The notes under the pieces were generated by a model. It worked only from the letters and a program-made list of their open reading frames with translations, was not told the DNA's origin and searched no databases. Below are positions 51,918 through 61,893 of a stretch of DNA of 64,000 nucleotides, one piece after another (the stretch's first letter is position 1; every line of letters starts with the position of its first letter). This DNA comes from Isosphaeraceae bacterium (GTDB lineage: Bacteria; Planctomycetota; Planctomycetia; Isosphaerales; Isosphaeraceae), in the NCBI GenBank assembly GCA_025356475.1, contig JANXSX010000168.1:1-64000 (forward strand), read 5' to 3'. Made by a program: the position numbers and the translations under genes.

Positions 51918-53324
51918 ATGCCCAAGCCGACCGACATCCGACCCATTGCTGCCGAACTCTATTTTCTGCCGATTCGGACAAGGATGCCCCTCAAGTTCGG
52001 GCCTGAGATCACCACTGAGGTCACCTGCGCACGAGTTCGATTGACCGTCGCCGATCGGATGGGAAACACGGCAGTCGGTTGGGGAGAAACCCCCTTGAGC
52101 GTTCAGTGGGTCTGGCCAAGCTCACTCTCCTACGCCGCTCGCCACGAAGTCCTCAAAGATTTCACCGTTCGGTTGGTTGATGCCTGGACAACCTTCGCTG
52201 AGTTCGGTCACCCGATCGAAGTGGGTCACGCATTTACTTCCAAGCAACTACCGATCGTACTGACGGAGACTCACCGAACACGTCAGGGCCAGGAGACGAT
52301 GCCCTGGCTGGCCGCGCTGGTCTGCTCTTCGGCCTTCGACCTCGCGCTTCATGATGCATTCGGTAAGCTTCATCAAACGCCAACATATGAGATGTACACA
52401 TCCCGGTTTTTAAGCCATGATTTGAGTTACTACCTTGAACCCGCCCAGGATGCGGACGTCTCGTTTGTAGGTAGGTATCCTGACGAATTCCTGGCCAATC
52501 CCGCGCCCAAGTCTCTCCCTGCCTGGCACTTGGTCGGCGGCAAAGATCCAATCTCATCCGAAGAGCTAACGGGGGCTGAGCCCGATGACGAGTATCCAGT
52601 CTTGCTCCGCGATTGGGTGCGTCGGGATGGTTTGAAATGCCTCAAGGTGAAGTTGCGCGGCGACGATTTCAGGTGGGATTACGATCGGTTGCTCGCAGTC
52701 GGCCAACTGGCAATCGAGGAGGGGGTGGACTGGCTCTCCGCCGACTTCAACTGCACAGTCTCGGACGTTGCGTATGTGAATGCGATCCTCGACCACTTGC
52801 TGAACGAACAACCCCGAATCTATGGAATGATCCTCTACGTCGAGCAGCCTTTCCCCTACGACCTGGAGGCTCATCCCATCGACGTTCACTCCGTTTCTGC
52901 ACGCAAGCCATTATTCATGGATGAGAGTGCTCATGACTGGGAATTGATCAAGCTTGGTCGATCCTTAGGATGGACCGGCGTCGCGCTCAAAACCTGTAAG
53001 ACTCAGACAGGGGCTCTACTCTCGCTTTGCTGGGCGAAGGCGCACGGGATGACGCTGATGGTCCAGGACCTGACGAATCCGATGTTGGCTCAGATCCCGC
53101 ACGTATTGCTCGCTGCCCACGCGGGGACGATCATGGGGGTCGAAACGAACAGCATGCAGTTCTATCCGGAAGCCTCCAACCTGGATCGAGCGATCCACCC
53201 CGGCCTGTATACTCGCCACGCCGGTAGGATCGACTTGACCACCCTTCATGGCCCCGGGTTCGGTGATCGCCTTGAAGAAATAGATCGACCTCTGCCCGAA
53301 CCCGCTGCGGTTGCGCGTCGATAA
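51918..53324 (+). CDS. Enolase-superfamily (mandelate racemase/muconate lactonizing-like) enzyme
   Basis: 468 residues from the ATG at 51918; the frame continues upstream across the divergent promoter. Catalytic plan intact: base pair LKCLKVKLRGDDF (KxK), metal ligands in SADFNC, YVEQPFPYD and FMDESAHD, and the opposing lysine in ALKTCKTQTGALL. The family abstracts a proton next to a carboxylate. At 468 residues it is longer than typical sugar acid dehydratases (~400); extra length lies around residues 150-230. No signal peptide. First gene of an operon of four; its stop overlaps an ATG of the next frame (TAATG). Confidence 0.88.
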   Translation: MPKPTDIRPIAAELYFLPIRTRMPLKFGPEITTEVTCARVRLTVADRMGNTAVGWGETPLSVQWVWPSSLSYAARHEVLKDFTVRLVDAWTTFAEFGHPIEVGHAFTSKQLPIVLTETHRTRQGQETMPWLAALVCSSAFDLALHDAFGKLHQTPTYEMYTSRFLSHDLSYYLEPAQDADVSFVGRYPDEFLANPAPKSLPAWHLVGGKDPISSEELTGAEPDDEYPVLLRDWVRRDGLKCLKVKLRGDDFRWDYDRLLAVGQLAIEEGVDWLSADFNCTVSDVAYVNAILDHLLNEQPRIYGMILYVEQPFPYDLEAHPIDVHSVSARKPLFMDESAHDWELIKLGRSLGWTGVALKTCKTQTGALLSLCWAKAHGMTLMVQDLTNPMLAQIPHVLLAAHAGTIMGVETNSMQFYPEASNLDRAIHPGLYTRHAGRIDLTTLHGPGFGDRLEEIDRPLPEPAAVARR

Positions 53325-53353
53325 TGATACTCACCTCGTCCGGAGTCTTGATC

Positions 53354-54823
53354 ATGCGACAACTTGTACTCTCCCTTATGTTCATCAGCACGGGATGGCT
53401 GGCCAACGCAGAACCGCCGAAATTGAAGGTCGTGTTGCTCTCGGGTTCTCAGGAGTACGACTCCGACACGTCACTGGCCAGGCTGAAGACTCATCTTGAG
53501 TCCCATTATGCCGTAAGCTGCACTCTGCTTAAGGCAGAGGGGACGTCCAAACTCGATGGGCTCGAAGCCCTGGGGAACTGCGACCTTACCCTCTTCTTCA
53601 CGCGGCGACTGACCCTTGATGATGCGTCGATTGCAAAAATCAAGGCCTATGTCAAGTCGGGCAAGCCGATCGTGGCGATCAGGACGGCCAGTCACGGATT
53701 CCAGAATTACTTGGAGTTCGACAAGGAGATCCTCGGCGATAATTACCAGGGACACCTCAAGAACGAATACTCCACCCGAGCCAAGCTTACTGCCGGGGCA
53801 GAAGCTCACCCCGTGCTGAAGGGGGTCCGTCAATTGGCGTCACTTGGCAGTCTCTACAAGACCTCGCCGCTTGCCTCTGACGTGATCCCACTGCTGATTG
53901 GTACTTCGCCCGAAGGGACCGAACCCGTGGCATGGGTCCGCGAAATCAAAGGTCAAAGGATCTTTTACACGTCACTGGGTGCTCAATCCGACTTTGAAAA
54001 CAGCACCTTTCTGCGACTGGTCACAAACGCGATTTTCTGGTCGGTAGGGCTGCAAAGCCCAGAACCCCCCAGCCCCGGACCACTCGCAGCTCGACCGAAG
54101 CAGGACGGCATGATCACGCTTGACTTACGCTCGGGATCGACCGCAAGTCGACGCGAAGTCCCAGCGAGCGAAGTCGCAATCGTCGTCTGCGATATGTGGG
54201 ACCGACACTGGTGTCGAGGAGCGACCCAACGCTGTGATGCGATTGCAGTGAAAATGAATGATGTGCTCAACAAAGCACGCAAGGCGGGCGTCCAGATCGT
54301 TCACGCCCCCAGCGAGTGCATGGATTTCTACGCAGATACCCCCGCGCGCTACCGAGTCATGACCTCTACCAGGATCGAGCCACCCAAGGTCGTTCCACCC
54401 ACGGATATCCCCGGCCTGCCGATCGATGACTCTGATGGGGGATGTGACACCGACGATAAAGTGTATCTGGCCTGGACCCGGCAGAGCCCCCGGATCACCA
54501 TCGGCGAGTTCGATGGGATCAGCGATAACGGGGTTGAGATCTACTCATTTCTGAAGGGACAGGGAATCAAGACGGTGATCGTGATGGGCGTTCACACGAA
54601 CATGTGCATTCTCAATCGGTCGTTCGCAATCAAGCAGATGACCGCCTGGGGTATGAATTGTATCCTGGCACGCGACCTGACCGACGCCATGTACGACCCC
54701 AAAGACAAGCCGTTTGTCGCCCACGAAGCGGGCACGAACCTCGTGATCGATCATATCGAAAAATACTGGTGTCCCAGTATCACTTCCGCCCAACTCATCG
54801 CGGGTCTGCCCGCAGTCCGTTAA
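53354..54823 (+). CDS. ThuA-like domain fused to isochorismatase-type hydrolase, secreted
   Basis: 489 residues from ATG 53354 with GGAG 9 bp upstream; ATG 53324, coupled to the previous stop, would add 10. Signal peptide (LVLSLMFISTGWLANA). First half (~20-240) resembles ThuA/trehalose utilisation, a class I glutamine-amidotransferase-like fold: KVVLLSGSQEYDSD, PIVAIRTASHGFQNYLEFDK, GQRIFYTSLGAQSDF. Second half is a cysteine hydrolase: AIVVCDMWDRHWCRG (Asp), VIVMGVHTNMCILNRSFAIK (catalytic Cys), LARDLTDAMYDP. An exported fusion of these two is unusual. Substrate unknown. Confidence 0.87.
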   Translation: MRQLVLSLMFISTGWLANAEPPKLKVVLLSGSQEYDSDTSLARLKTHLESHYAVSCTLLKAEGTSKLDGLEALGNCDLTLFFTRRLTLDDASIAKIKAYVKSGKPIVAIRTASHGFQNYLEFDKEILGDNYQGHLKNEYSTRAKLTAGAEAHPVLKGVRQLASLGSLYKTSPLASDVIPLLIGTSPEGTEPVAWVREIKGQRIFYTSLGAQSDFENSTFLRLVTNAIFWSVGLQSPEPPSPGPLAARPKQDGMITLDLRSGSTASRREVPASEVAIVVCDMWDRHWCRGATQRCDAIAVKMNDVLNKARKAGVQIVHAPSECMDFYADTPARYRVMTSTRIEPPKVVPPTDIPGLPIDDSDGGCDTDDKVYLAWTRQSPRITIGEFDGISDNGVEIYSFLKGQGIKTVIVMGVHTNMCILNRSFAIKQMTAWGMNCILARDLTDAMYDPKDKPFVAHEAGTNLVIDHIEKYWCPSITSAQLIAGLPAVR

Positions 54824-54857
54824 CATGTCGTCACACCCACATCAGGGAGCCTTCGGA

Positions 54858-56723
54858 ATGCGCGTTCGACCGATCTTCATCCTTCCGGCTCTTCTTCTCC
54901 TGACTTCGTCCGCACCAGGACAAGGCATTGAGGAGATCAAGGCCAACTACACCAAGCACGAATATCGCATTCCCATGCGTGACGGCGTAAAATTATTCAC
55001 ATCGGTGTACGTTCCGAAAGATACATCCAAGACGCATCCTATTATGATGAGTCGCACCCCATACACTGTGGCTCCTTACGGGGTCGATAAGTCCAGGCAC
55101 GACCTTGGCCCCTCAGCGCACTTCGGCAAGTCGGGCTACATCTTCGCGTACCAAGATGTACGCGGGCGCTGGATGTCGGAAGGGGAGTTTGTTCATATGA
55201 GGCCACACAACCCTTCCAAATCCGGTCCCAAGGAAATCGACGAGAGCACAGATACCTACGACACGATCGACTGGTTGGTCAAGAACGTGAAGGGGAACAA
55301 TGGGCGTGTCGGGATGTGGGGAATCTCTTATCCGGGCTTTTACACAGCCGCCGGGATGATCGACGCCCATCCTGCTCTCAAAGCATGTTCACCGCAGGCT
55401 CCCGTGACAGATTGGTTCGTTGGCGACGACTGGCACCATAACGGAGCGTTTCAGCTTCCGCATGCGTTCAATTTCCTGGCGAATTTCGGTCGGCCCCGGC
55501 CCATCCCAACCACAAAGGCACCCGCCCCATTTGAGCACGGAACCCCCGACGGTTACAAGTTTTTCTTAGAACTCGGGCCAATCGCAAATGCCGACTCGAA
55601 GTACCTCAAAGGGGATATCGCCTATTGGAGTGAACTGCTCCAACACGGGAGTTATGACGAATACTGGAAGGCGCGGAACATTCGTGCTCACTTGAACAAA
55701 ATTGCACCTGCCGTCATGACGGTCGGGGGTTGGTTCGACGCCGAGAACCTCTTCGGGGCACTTGAGTGCTACAAGAAAGTCGAAGCAAGTAGCCCAAACG
55801 CCAAGAACTCGATCGTGATGGGACCGTGGTTTCATGGTGGCTGGTCGCACGGTGATGGCCGGGCGCTCGGCGATGTGAGCTTTGACTCAAAAACCTCCGA
55901 GTTCTATCGAGAGAAGATCGAACTCCCGTTCTTCGAGTTCCACCTCAAAGGGCAGGGGACACCCGACCTTCCCGAAGCCTATGTCTTCGAGACCGGCACC
56001 AATCGTTGGGTAAAGCACGAGACCTGGCCCCCCAAGGACATCAAGAAAACGCCCTATTATCTGCACGCAAGTGGGAAGCTCGGACTTGAAGCGCCCACGG
56101 ATGCTTCCACAACCAGTCGCGATGAATACCTCAGCGACCCTCACAAGCCAGTCCCTTATCAAGCGGACATATCCATCGGAATGACCAAAGAATATATGGT
56201 CGGTGACCAACGGTTCGCCGCTCGTCGCCCGGACGTCCTCGTCTACGAGACCGAACCGCTGGAAACCGACGTTACGATTGCGGGTCCGATCCGTGCGAAC
56301 CTCAAGGTCAGCACTTCGGGGACCGACTCCGACTGGGTTATTAAAGTGATCGACGTTTACCCCGACGACTATCCCGACCATTCTCCGAACCCCAAAGGGC
56401 TGAAGATGGGGGGCTATCAGCAACTCGTGCGCGGGGACATTATGCGTGGGAAGTTCCGCAAAGATCTGAGCAAAGCCGAGCCGTTCACTCCCGACGAACC
56501 CACCGAAGTCGCCTTCACGATTCACGATAGCTATCACACGTTCCGGTCTGGACATCGGATCATGGTCCAAGTTCAGTCGAGCTGGTTCCCCCTGTTCGAC
56601 CGTAATCCGCAGACCTTTGTTGATATTTACAAAGCTACGGATTCCGACTTCGTCAAGGCGACCCAGCGTGTCTATCGGTCCAAGGATATGGCATCCCACC
56701 TCATCTTGCCGATCTTGCCATGA
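54858..56723 (+). CDS. Secreted CocE/NonD-family alpha/beta hydrolase
   Basis: 621 residues from ATG 54858 with AGGGAG upstream. Signal peptide (PIFILPALLLLTSSAPGQG). X-Pro dipeptidyl-peptidase S15 fold: nucleophile Ser in RVGMWGISYPGFYTAAGM, oxyanion neighbourhood in YIFAYQDVRGRWMSEGEF, histidine region WFHGGWSHGDGR, and a C-terminal jelly-roll (LETDVTIAGPIRANLKVSTS). Family members cleave proline peptides or act as acyl/ester hydrolases (cocaine esterase, cephalosporin acylase). Third gene of the operon; its stop overlaps the next start (ATGA). Confidence 0.92.
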   Translation: MRVRPIFILPALLLLTSSAPGQGIEEIKANYTKHEYRIPMRDGVKLFTSVYVPKDTSKTHPIMMSRTPYTVAPYGVDKSRHDLGPSAHFGKSGYIFAYQDVRGRWMSEGEFVHMRPHNPSKSGPKEIDESTDTYDTIDWLVKNVKGNNGRVGMWGISYPGFYTAAGMIDAHPALKACSPQAPVTDWFVGDDWHHNGAFQLPHAFNFLANFGRPRPIPTTKAPAPFEHGTPDGYKFFLELGPIANADSKYLKGDIAYWSELLQHGSYDEYWKARNIRAHLNKIAPAVMTVGGWFDAENLFGALECYKKVEASSPNAKNSIVMGPWFHGGWSHGDGRALGDVSFDSKTSEFYREKIELPFFEFHLKGQGTPDLPEAYVFETGTNRWVKHETWPPKDIKKTPYYLHASGKLGLEAPTDASTTSRDEYLSDPHKPVPYQADISIGMTKEYMVGDQRFAARRPDVLVYETEPLETDVTIAGPIRANLKVSTSGTDSDWVIKVIDVYPDDYPDHSPNPKGLKMGGYQQLVRGDIMRGKFRKDLSKAEPFTPDEPTEVAFTIHDSYHTFRSGHRIMVQVQSSWFPLFDRNPQTFVDIYKATDSDFVKATQRVYRSKDMASHLILPILP

Positions 56724-58240
56724 CCTGGATCTATTACGCACTCACAGCCCTTTCGCTCTCTGTGGGCTGGGGAATCCGGGGGAATTTTGGCCATGAGTAC
56801 GGCGCGATGCTCCCGGGTGCCTTGGCCGCGCTCTCGGTCGCTTGCCTGAGTGGACGCGACGACTGGGCCAAGCGAGCCTCGCAAATCGCCTTGTTTGGAG
56901 CCCTTGGTTGGTCGTTCGGTGGCAGCATTTCCTACATGCAGGTCATCGCTTACACCCACTCGGGGCATTCACCGTCGGTGCTCTATGGGTTTGCCTGCCT
57001 TTTCGTCATTGGTTTCCTGTGGGCCGCACCCGGCGGTGTGGGCACCGCTCTTGCGGCAACGCTCAATCGCACACGTCTGGATACCCTGTATCCACCAATG
57101 CTATTCGTGTTCGGAGCTTGGTGGCTTCAGGGACTCGTGCTTGGACCTTGGCTCCGATCTGACAACGTCGATCTCAACTGGTATGACACCGATTGGATCG
57201 CAGCCGGACTTGGCGTGCTTGTTGGCTTGGTGATGCTCGTAATCCGCCGAAGAGCGGACGAAGGGCTCTCCCTGCTCTTGCATATGGCGATCGGCTGGTG
57301 GGTAGGGTTCGTCGTTTTGGTTTTGATTCTCGGACTTCGAATGACTCCGCCTCGTGGTGATAATTGGGCAGGCTGTCTGGGGATGGTCTGCGGGATCTTT
57401 GTCTATTGTTGGCGATGGGATTTTGTTGCGGTGGGACTCGGTGGGCTCGTGACGGGGTTGATCGGGGGCATCAGCTTCTCGAGTGCTTCGATGATCAAGC
57501 TGGTCGGAATGACCTCAGACCTCGAAACCAACTGGCACAGTGTCCTCGAGCAGACGACAGGGCTAATCCATGGACTCGGTTTGGCGGTCGCGATGGCCCT
57601 GGTCGCTCGGCGAACTCCCCTTTTGACCGATCCTCCGCGAGATCGTCACTGGCGTGAGAACTTCGCTGTTTTCTTCGTGCTCATTGGCATCACTTATCTC
57701 AACCTGAGCAAGAATCCGCCCGAGTGGGTCAAACAAAAGGCCATGGCCGCGACCCTCTACGACCTCTCTCCCTCGACCTGGTTCAACTTAGGCTATCTGG
57801 CGATCTCAACAGCACTTTTGATCCTTCTGGCCCGTCATGCGCGGAATCCCCTGCTGTGTATACCGGCGTCGCCAGTCGGTCGTGGTCAACTTCTCTACCT
57901 GACATTGCTCTGGTGGATGGTCGCTGGCAACTTCGACCGCGCCCTCGTGGGCTTCTCCGAACAACGGCTGATCACCGAGGGGGTCATCCAGATCAATGCA
58001 ACGCTCTGCACCTTGGGCCTGCTCCTGGGCGTTCCCTCTCGCTCCCGGAGTATCCTCACCGTAACGACCATCACGCGTTCTTACCTTCAAAAAGTCGCGC
58101 TCGTTGGCGTGCTGGTCTCGAGCCTGGCAATCGTTGCGAACTGGGCGATCGTGCGAGGTCTTTACGGCGATCAACACGCGAAACACTCTGGCCTGAGTAT
58201 CCGGTTCGGGCCAAATGCGACGATCCTTCGTCCCCGATAG
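56720..58240 (+). CDS. Large polytopic membrane protein, unknown
   Basis: 506 residues with about twelve hydrophobic segments. The start (SVGWGIRGNFGHEYGAMLPG) is distinctive and may be a conserved loop. Other stretches: FGALGWSFGGSISYMQVIAY, GLVTGLIGGISFSSASMIKL. No transporter family is recognised. Translationally coupled to the CocE-like gene, so import of the product made by the secreted hydrolases, or sensing of it, is a possible role; this is inference only. Confidence 0.8.
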   Translation: MTWIYYALTALSLSVGWGIRGNFGHEYGAMLPGALAALSVACLSGRDDWAKRASQIALFGALGWSFGGSISYMQVIAYTHSGHSPSVLYGFACLFVIGFLWAAPGGVGTALAATLNRTRLDTLYPPMLFVFGAWWLQGLVLGPWLRSDNVDLNWYDTDWIAAGLGVLVGLVMLVIRRRADEGLSLLLHMAIGWWVGFVVLVLILGLRMTPPRGDNWAGCLGMVCGIFVYCWRWDFVAVGLGGLVTGLIGGISFSSASMIKLVGMTSDLETNWHSVLEQTTGLIHGLGLAVAMALVARRTPLLTDPPRDRHWRENFAVFFVLIGITYLNLSKNPPEWVKQKAMAATLYDLSPSTWFNLGYLAISTALLILLARHARNPLLCIPASPVGRGQLLYLTLLWWMVAGNFDRALVGFSEQRLITEGVIQINATLCTLGLLLGVPSRSRSILTVTTITRSYLQKVALVGVLVSSLAIVANWAIVRGLYGDQHAKHSGLSIRFGPNATILRPR

Positions 58241-58361
58241 CCGACCGAGTCCTGGCCTGAGACTGGCGCGGCAGGCCCCCCCGGGTTCGTGTTATGATGG
58301 GGGTCCGATTGTGAGTTGACCCTGTTTAGCCGCAGCTTTTGCGACACGTGACGAGAGAGAT

Positions 58362-59741
58362 ATGGCTTACGACTACGACATTGTGGTGATCGGTGGTGGT
58401 CCGGCAGGGTACGCAGGAGCGATCCGGGCGGCTCAACTCGGTAAGCGGGTCCTCTGCATCGAGCGCGACAAGCTCGGCGGCATCTGCCTGAACTGGGGCT
58501 GTATTCCGACCAAAGCCCTCCTGACCAACGCGCACCTGGTTGAAATGATCAACAACCATGGCAAAGCCTTCGGCTGGTCGGGCACCTCGAAGTGGGACTT
58601 CAGTCAGATGATCAATCGGAGCCGGACCGTGGCCGGCAACTTGAATAAGGGCATCGAAGGCCTGTTCAAGAAGTATAAGGTCGCCAGCAAGTTCGGGGTC
58701 GCGAAGGTCGTCGCCCCCAACACCGTCCAGATTGGCGACGAGAAGGTCACCGCCGAGAATATCGTCATCGCCACTGGCGTCCGAGCCCGAGCTCTGCCGG
58801 GTGCTGAGTTCGACGGCAAGACGATCATCACTTATAAAGAGGCGATGTCGTTAACCACCCAGCCGAAGTCGATGCTGATCATCGGCGGTGGACCGATCGG
58901 CCTGGAATTCGGCTACTTCTACAACGCGATCGGCACCAAGGTCACCGTGATCGAACTTCTGGATCGCATCCTCCCCGGTGAGGATGAAGATATCAGCGCA
59001 GCTCTCAAGAACAGCCTGACGAAGCGTGGCCTGGAGATTCTGACGGGCTCGAAGACGTCGAAGGTCGAGAAGACTTCGAACGGGATCAAAGCGACACTCG
59101 ACACGCCCGCAGGCCCCAAGGTGGTCGAAGCCGACATGATGCTGGTCTCGATCGGCGTTGTTGGCAATGTCGAGAACCTATTCGCCGACAGCGTCAAAGT
59201 GACCATCGAGAAGAATCATATCAAGGTTAATGATAAGTACGAGACCTCGGTGAAGGGAATTTACGCTGTCGGTGATGTCAATGGCCCACCATGGCTGGCC
59301 CACGTCGCTCATCATGAGGCCCTTTGCTGCATCGAACGGATCTGTGGCCACTCCGATCGAAAGGTCGATTATTCGATCATCCCGGGATGCACTTATACCG
59401 ATCCAGGCGTCGCCAGTGTCGGCCTGACCGAGAAACAGGCCAAAGAGAAGGGGCACACGGTCCGAATCGGCAAGTTTCCGTTCGTCGCCAGTGGTCGAGC
59501 CCAGGCCGCCGATGAGACCGAAGGCTTCGTCAAGCTCGTCTTCGATGCCCAGTACGGCGAGCTGCTAGGGGCCCACCTGATCGGGTCTCAGGCGACCGAA
59601 CTGATCGCCGAACTCGTCATGGCCAAACGGCTCGAAGCGACTGAGGAAGACATTATCCACGCCATGCACCCCCACCCGACCTTCTCCGAGGCCGTGATGG
59701 AAGCCGCAGCCCAAGGGATGGGGGAATCAGTCCACATCTAG
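58362..59741 (+). CDS. lpdA: Dihydrolipoyl dehydrogenase
   Basis: 459 residues. FAD-NAD oxidoreductase that reoxidises lipoamide in pyruvate and 2-oxoglutarate dehydrogenase complexes. IVVIGGGPAGYAGAIRAAQL, redox disulfide GGICLNWGCIPTKALL, NAD site MLIIGGGPIGLEFGYFYNAI, IYAVGDVNGPPWLAHVA, and the active His-Glu pair HPHPTFSEAV are all present. Single gene. TATGAT at 58293-58298 is a possible -10. Confidence 0.96.
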   Translation: MAYDYDIVVIGGGPAGYAGAIRAAQLGKRVLCIERDKLGGICLNWGCIPTKALLTNAHLVEMINNHGKAFGWSGTSKWDFSQMINRSRTVAGNLNKGIEGLFKKYKVASKFGVAKVVAPNTVQIGDEKVTAENIVIATGVRARALPGAEFDGKTIITYKEAMSLTTQPKSMLIIGGGPIGLEFGYFYNAIGTKVTVIELLDRILPGEDEDISAALKNSLTKRGLEILTGSKTSKVEKTSNGIKATLDTPAGPKVVEADMMLVSIGVVGNVENLFADSVKVTIEKNHIKVNDKYETSVKGIYAVGDVNGPPWLAHVAHHEALCCIERICGHSDRKVDYSIIPGCTYTDPGVASVGLTEKQAKEKGHTVRIGKFPFVASGRAQAADETEGFVKLVFDAQYGELLGAHLIGSQATELIAELVMAKRLEATEEDIIHAMHPHPTFSEAVMEAAAQGMGESVHI

Positions 59742-59934
59742 CCGTTCGCAGCGTGCGCTTCGCTTCGTTGTTGGACACCGTTGGTCTCAGGATTACTGGA
59801 CATATGGTCACGCAAGTGGCCACTTGCCCAAGGATGTGTGATGACCATAAGGCCGTGGAACGCTGACGAAACAACTTCCCGATTTCTCGCCCATTCACGA
59901 ATGACTCTGCCTTACGAATCACGCACCAAAACTC
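59742..59934. other. Intergenic region between lpdA and the intron
   Basis: No gene. Contains a perfect 16 bp palindrome GCAAGTGGCCACTTGC (59812-59827) flanked by TGGTCA and TGACCA, which could be a structured terminator of lpdA. Confidence 0.4.
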
Positions 59935-59975
59935 ATAGGGGTAGGGAGAAGAGCCTCGCGGCTCCCCCTCCCTCC

Positions 59976-60009
59976 AAACCGTGCAGGCGGATCTCCCGCA
60001 CACGGCTTT
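59976..60009 (-). ncRNA. Group II intron domain V
   Basis: 34 nt hairpin on the minus strand: AAAGCCGTGTGCGGGAGATC, then CGCCTGCACGGTTT, with the AGC-type catalytic triad position at its base (AGCCGT). It is the standard length for domain V. The next 40 nt form a DVI-like stem (GGGGGAGCC, GGCTCTTCTCCC). Confidence 0.78.
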
Positions 60010-60022
60010 CCCGTCAGTGGTT

Positions 60023-61353
60023 TTACCTCAAAGAGGATTGACACGCCAACGCATGGGCCGCTTCTAAGCTGTACAACCCATGCTCTGCAAAGAACGCATT
60101 CGGCCAGCGTTGATGATCGCTTCCACGGCCACATCCTTTCTTGCCCTGACGCCTGCGGAGGATGCTGCGAAGCCTCTTCCGTAGCCAGCCGTCCAAGCGG
60201 TCAAAGGTATAGCGATGGCTGTGCTTGAAGTACGCAAACCAGCCTCGCAGCTAGGGTTCGACTCTCGCAATGATCGTCCTCAAGCTCTTCCCGGAGTTCC
60301 GCTTCGTTTCCGTGCGAAGCGCGTCTTTGAATTTCGTCAGGCTCTTGGCTCGCGGGTAGCGTGTCCCCCGCTCGAACCGGTAACCCAGAAACTCGAAGCT
60401 CGCCTCGGTCGCATCCGCGATTGTCGTCTTGTCCGGATGCAGGTTCAGGCCGGCTTGGGCCGTCCATTCTTGCACCACGGCCAGGGCTTGCGCGGCTTCC
60501 TGGGAACTGCGACACATGATCACGAAGTCATCGGCGTAGCGCACCATCGCGAATCCTCGTGCGGCCATCAGATGGTCGAGTGGGTTCAGATAGACGTTAC
60601 TGAGCAGTGGGCTGATGCAACCGCCTTGCGGCGACCCCTCTTGGGGAGTCCACTCCCGCAAGCCGTCCAAGACGCCTTGCTTGAGGAACAACTCGATGAG
60701 GCTCAGCACACGCCCATCCGTACCTTCTGGGCCATGAGGTCCATCAGGCGGTCATGCGGGATCGTGTCGAAGTAGCTTTTCAGATCCGCGTCAACAATAT
60801 GGGTGTAGCCCGCCTTGAGCAACTCGTCCACTCGTCGCAACGCGTCTTTGCAGCCCCTGCCGGGACGAAAGCCGTAGCTGTGCTCCGCGAAGTCGCGCTC
60901 GTAGATCGGCTCCAGAACCATGCGCAGCGCAGTTTGAACGACCCGATCGCGAACGGTTGGTATTCCCAGCGGCCGAGTCTCGGTGCTCCCCGGTTTGGGG
61001 ATGTGATGTCGGCGAATCTGCTGGGGACGGTAACTCCCGATACGCAGATCCTCGCTGAGTCGCTTCAGTTCCTCGTCCTGGCGGTCCCCGAACATCGTGA
61101 TCGTCACATGATCCACTCCGGCGGCACCTTGATTGGCGGCGACTTGGAAGAACGCCGCTTCCAAGGTGCGTTGGGGATGGACTTTATCGATCAGGCTGAA
61201 CCATTTGCCTCCTTTGACCCCCTGTTCGAGGGCGGTCAACATCCGCTCTGTCCAAACCGTCGGTTCGACCCAGGGCCATCGGCCCAGGATTTCTCCAGAA
61301 CGTGTAGCCCCTACGGGCACTGCCTCTGGTGAGTTTTCCGGCGTCTTGGTCAT
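60023..61353 (-). pseudogene. Group II intron reverse transcriptase/maturase with frameshift and stop
   Basis: N-terminal part (61353-60703): RTLEAAFFQVAANQGAAGVD, IPKPGSTETRPLGIPTVRDR, SYGFRPGRGCKDALRRVDEL. At ~60707-60710 an extra TG (GTGTGC for GTGC) shifts the frame; the next frame continues LSLIELFLKQGVLDGLREW, EGSPQGGCISPLLSNVYL and the catalytic MVRYADDFVIMCRSS. A TAG at 60251-60253 then cuts off the maturase X domain, which continues in frame as LRGWFAYFKHSHRYTFDRLD to a final TAA at 60023-60025. No HNH endonuclease remains or was ever present. Two independent lesions make this a pseudogene. Confidence 0.85.
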
Positions 61354-61893
61354 TGCGTCTCCACCTTCCTACACCCCTTCGCTCCACCAGAGTTAGCCGG
61401 TTTCTTCGCTACTATGAGTGCTCTGACTCCTGGACCCCCGGCGCTTCGGTTCGTTCGAACGTGAACACCGGCTTTGGTGGAGTCCAGGTCTCCCTGCGTC
61501 ATGTCATCGAACCTTCCGATCATTCCGTCTCCAAGCACCTACTGTCGTCCCGACGTCGTTCTGGGGTTTCTTGCGTCGGGCTTACCGGACCACATTGCTG
61601 TGGACGCCCTTTCTGAGGGGCCATGCGTCTTGGGCTTCGCCTGTGGAACGGAGGCTCGCCACGACAATCGGCCGAATCGAGTTCACTTGCGTTACGGACT
61701 GATCGTTCACGTTCACCTCCGGTTGCTCTCCACCTCGCCTCGCGGCGACGCAGTTACCTTCAGTTACGAAGTGCCAGAACACTTCGGCAAGGACTTACAC
61801 CCTGCGGATTCGATGCACTTACAGGCGCACACTCCCACGGTCCTCCGTGGGAACGAGTCTCGTGAGCAGATCGGCTCAAAAGAGGGCGATTAT

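Larger units (their letters stand above)
59935..61830 (-). mobile_element. Group II intron, decayed
   Basis: About 1.9 kb on the minus strand. The 5' end GTGCGCCTGTAAGTGCATCG fits the GUGYG start; the reverse transcriptase ORF sits in the DIV position; domain V (59976-60009) and a DVI-like stem follow, ending in AT at ~59935. The maturase gene has two inactivating changes, so mobility by its own protein is not expected. Boundaries are estimated from consensus ends. Confidence 0.8.

Noticed and set aside
55887-56741. 284-residue minus-strand frame
   Set aside because: Antisense of the CocE-like gene; no domain or start signal.
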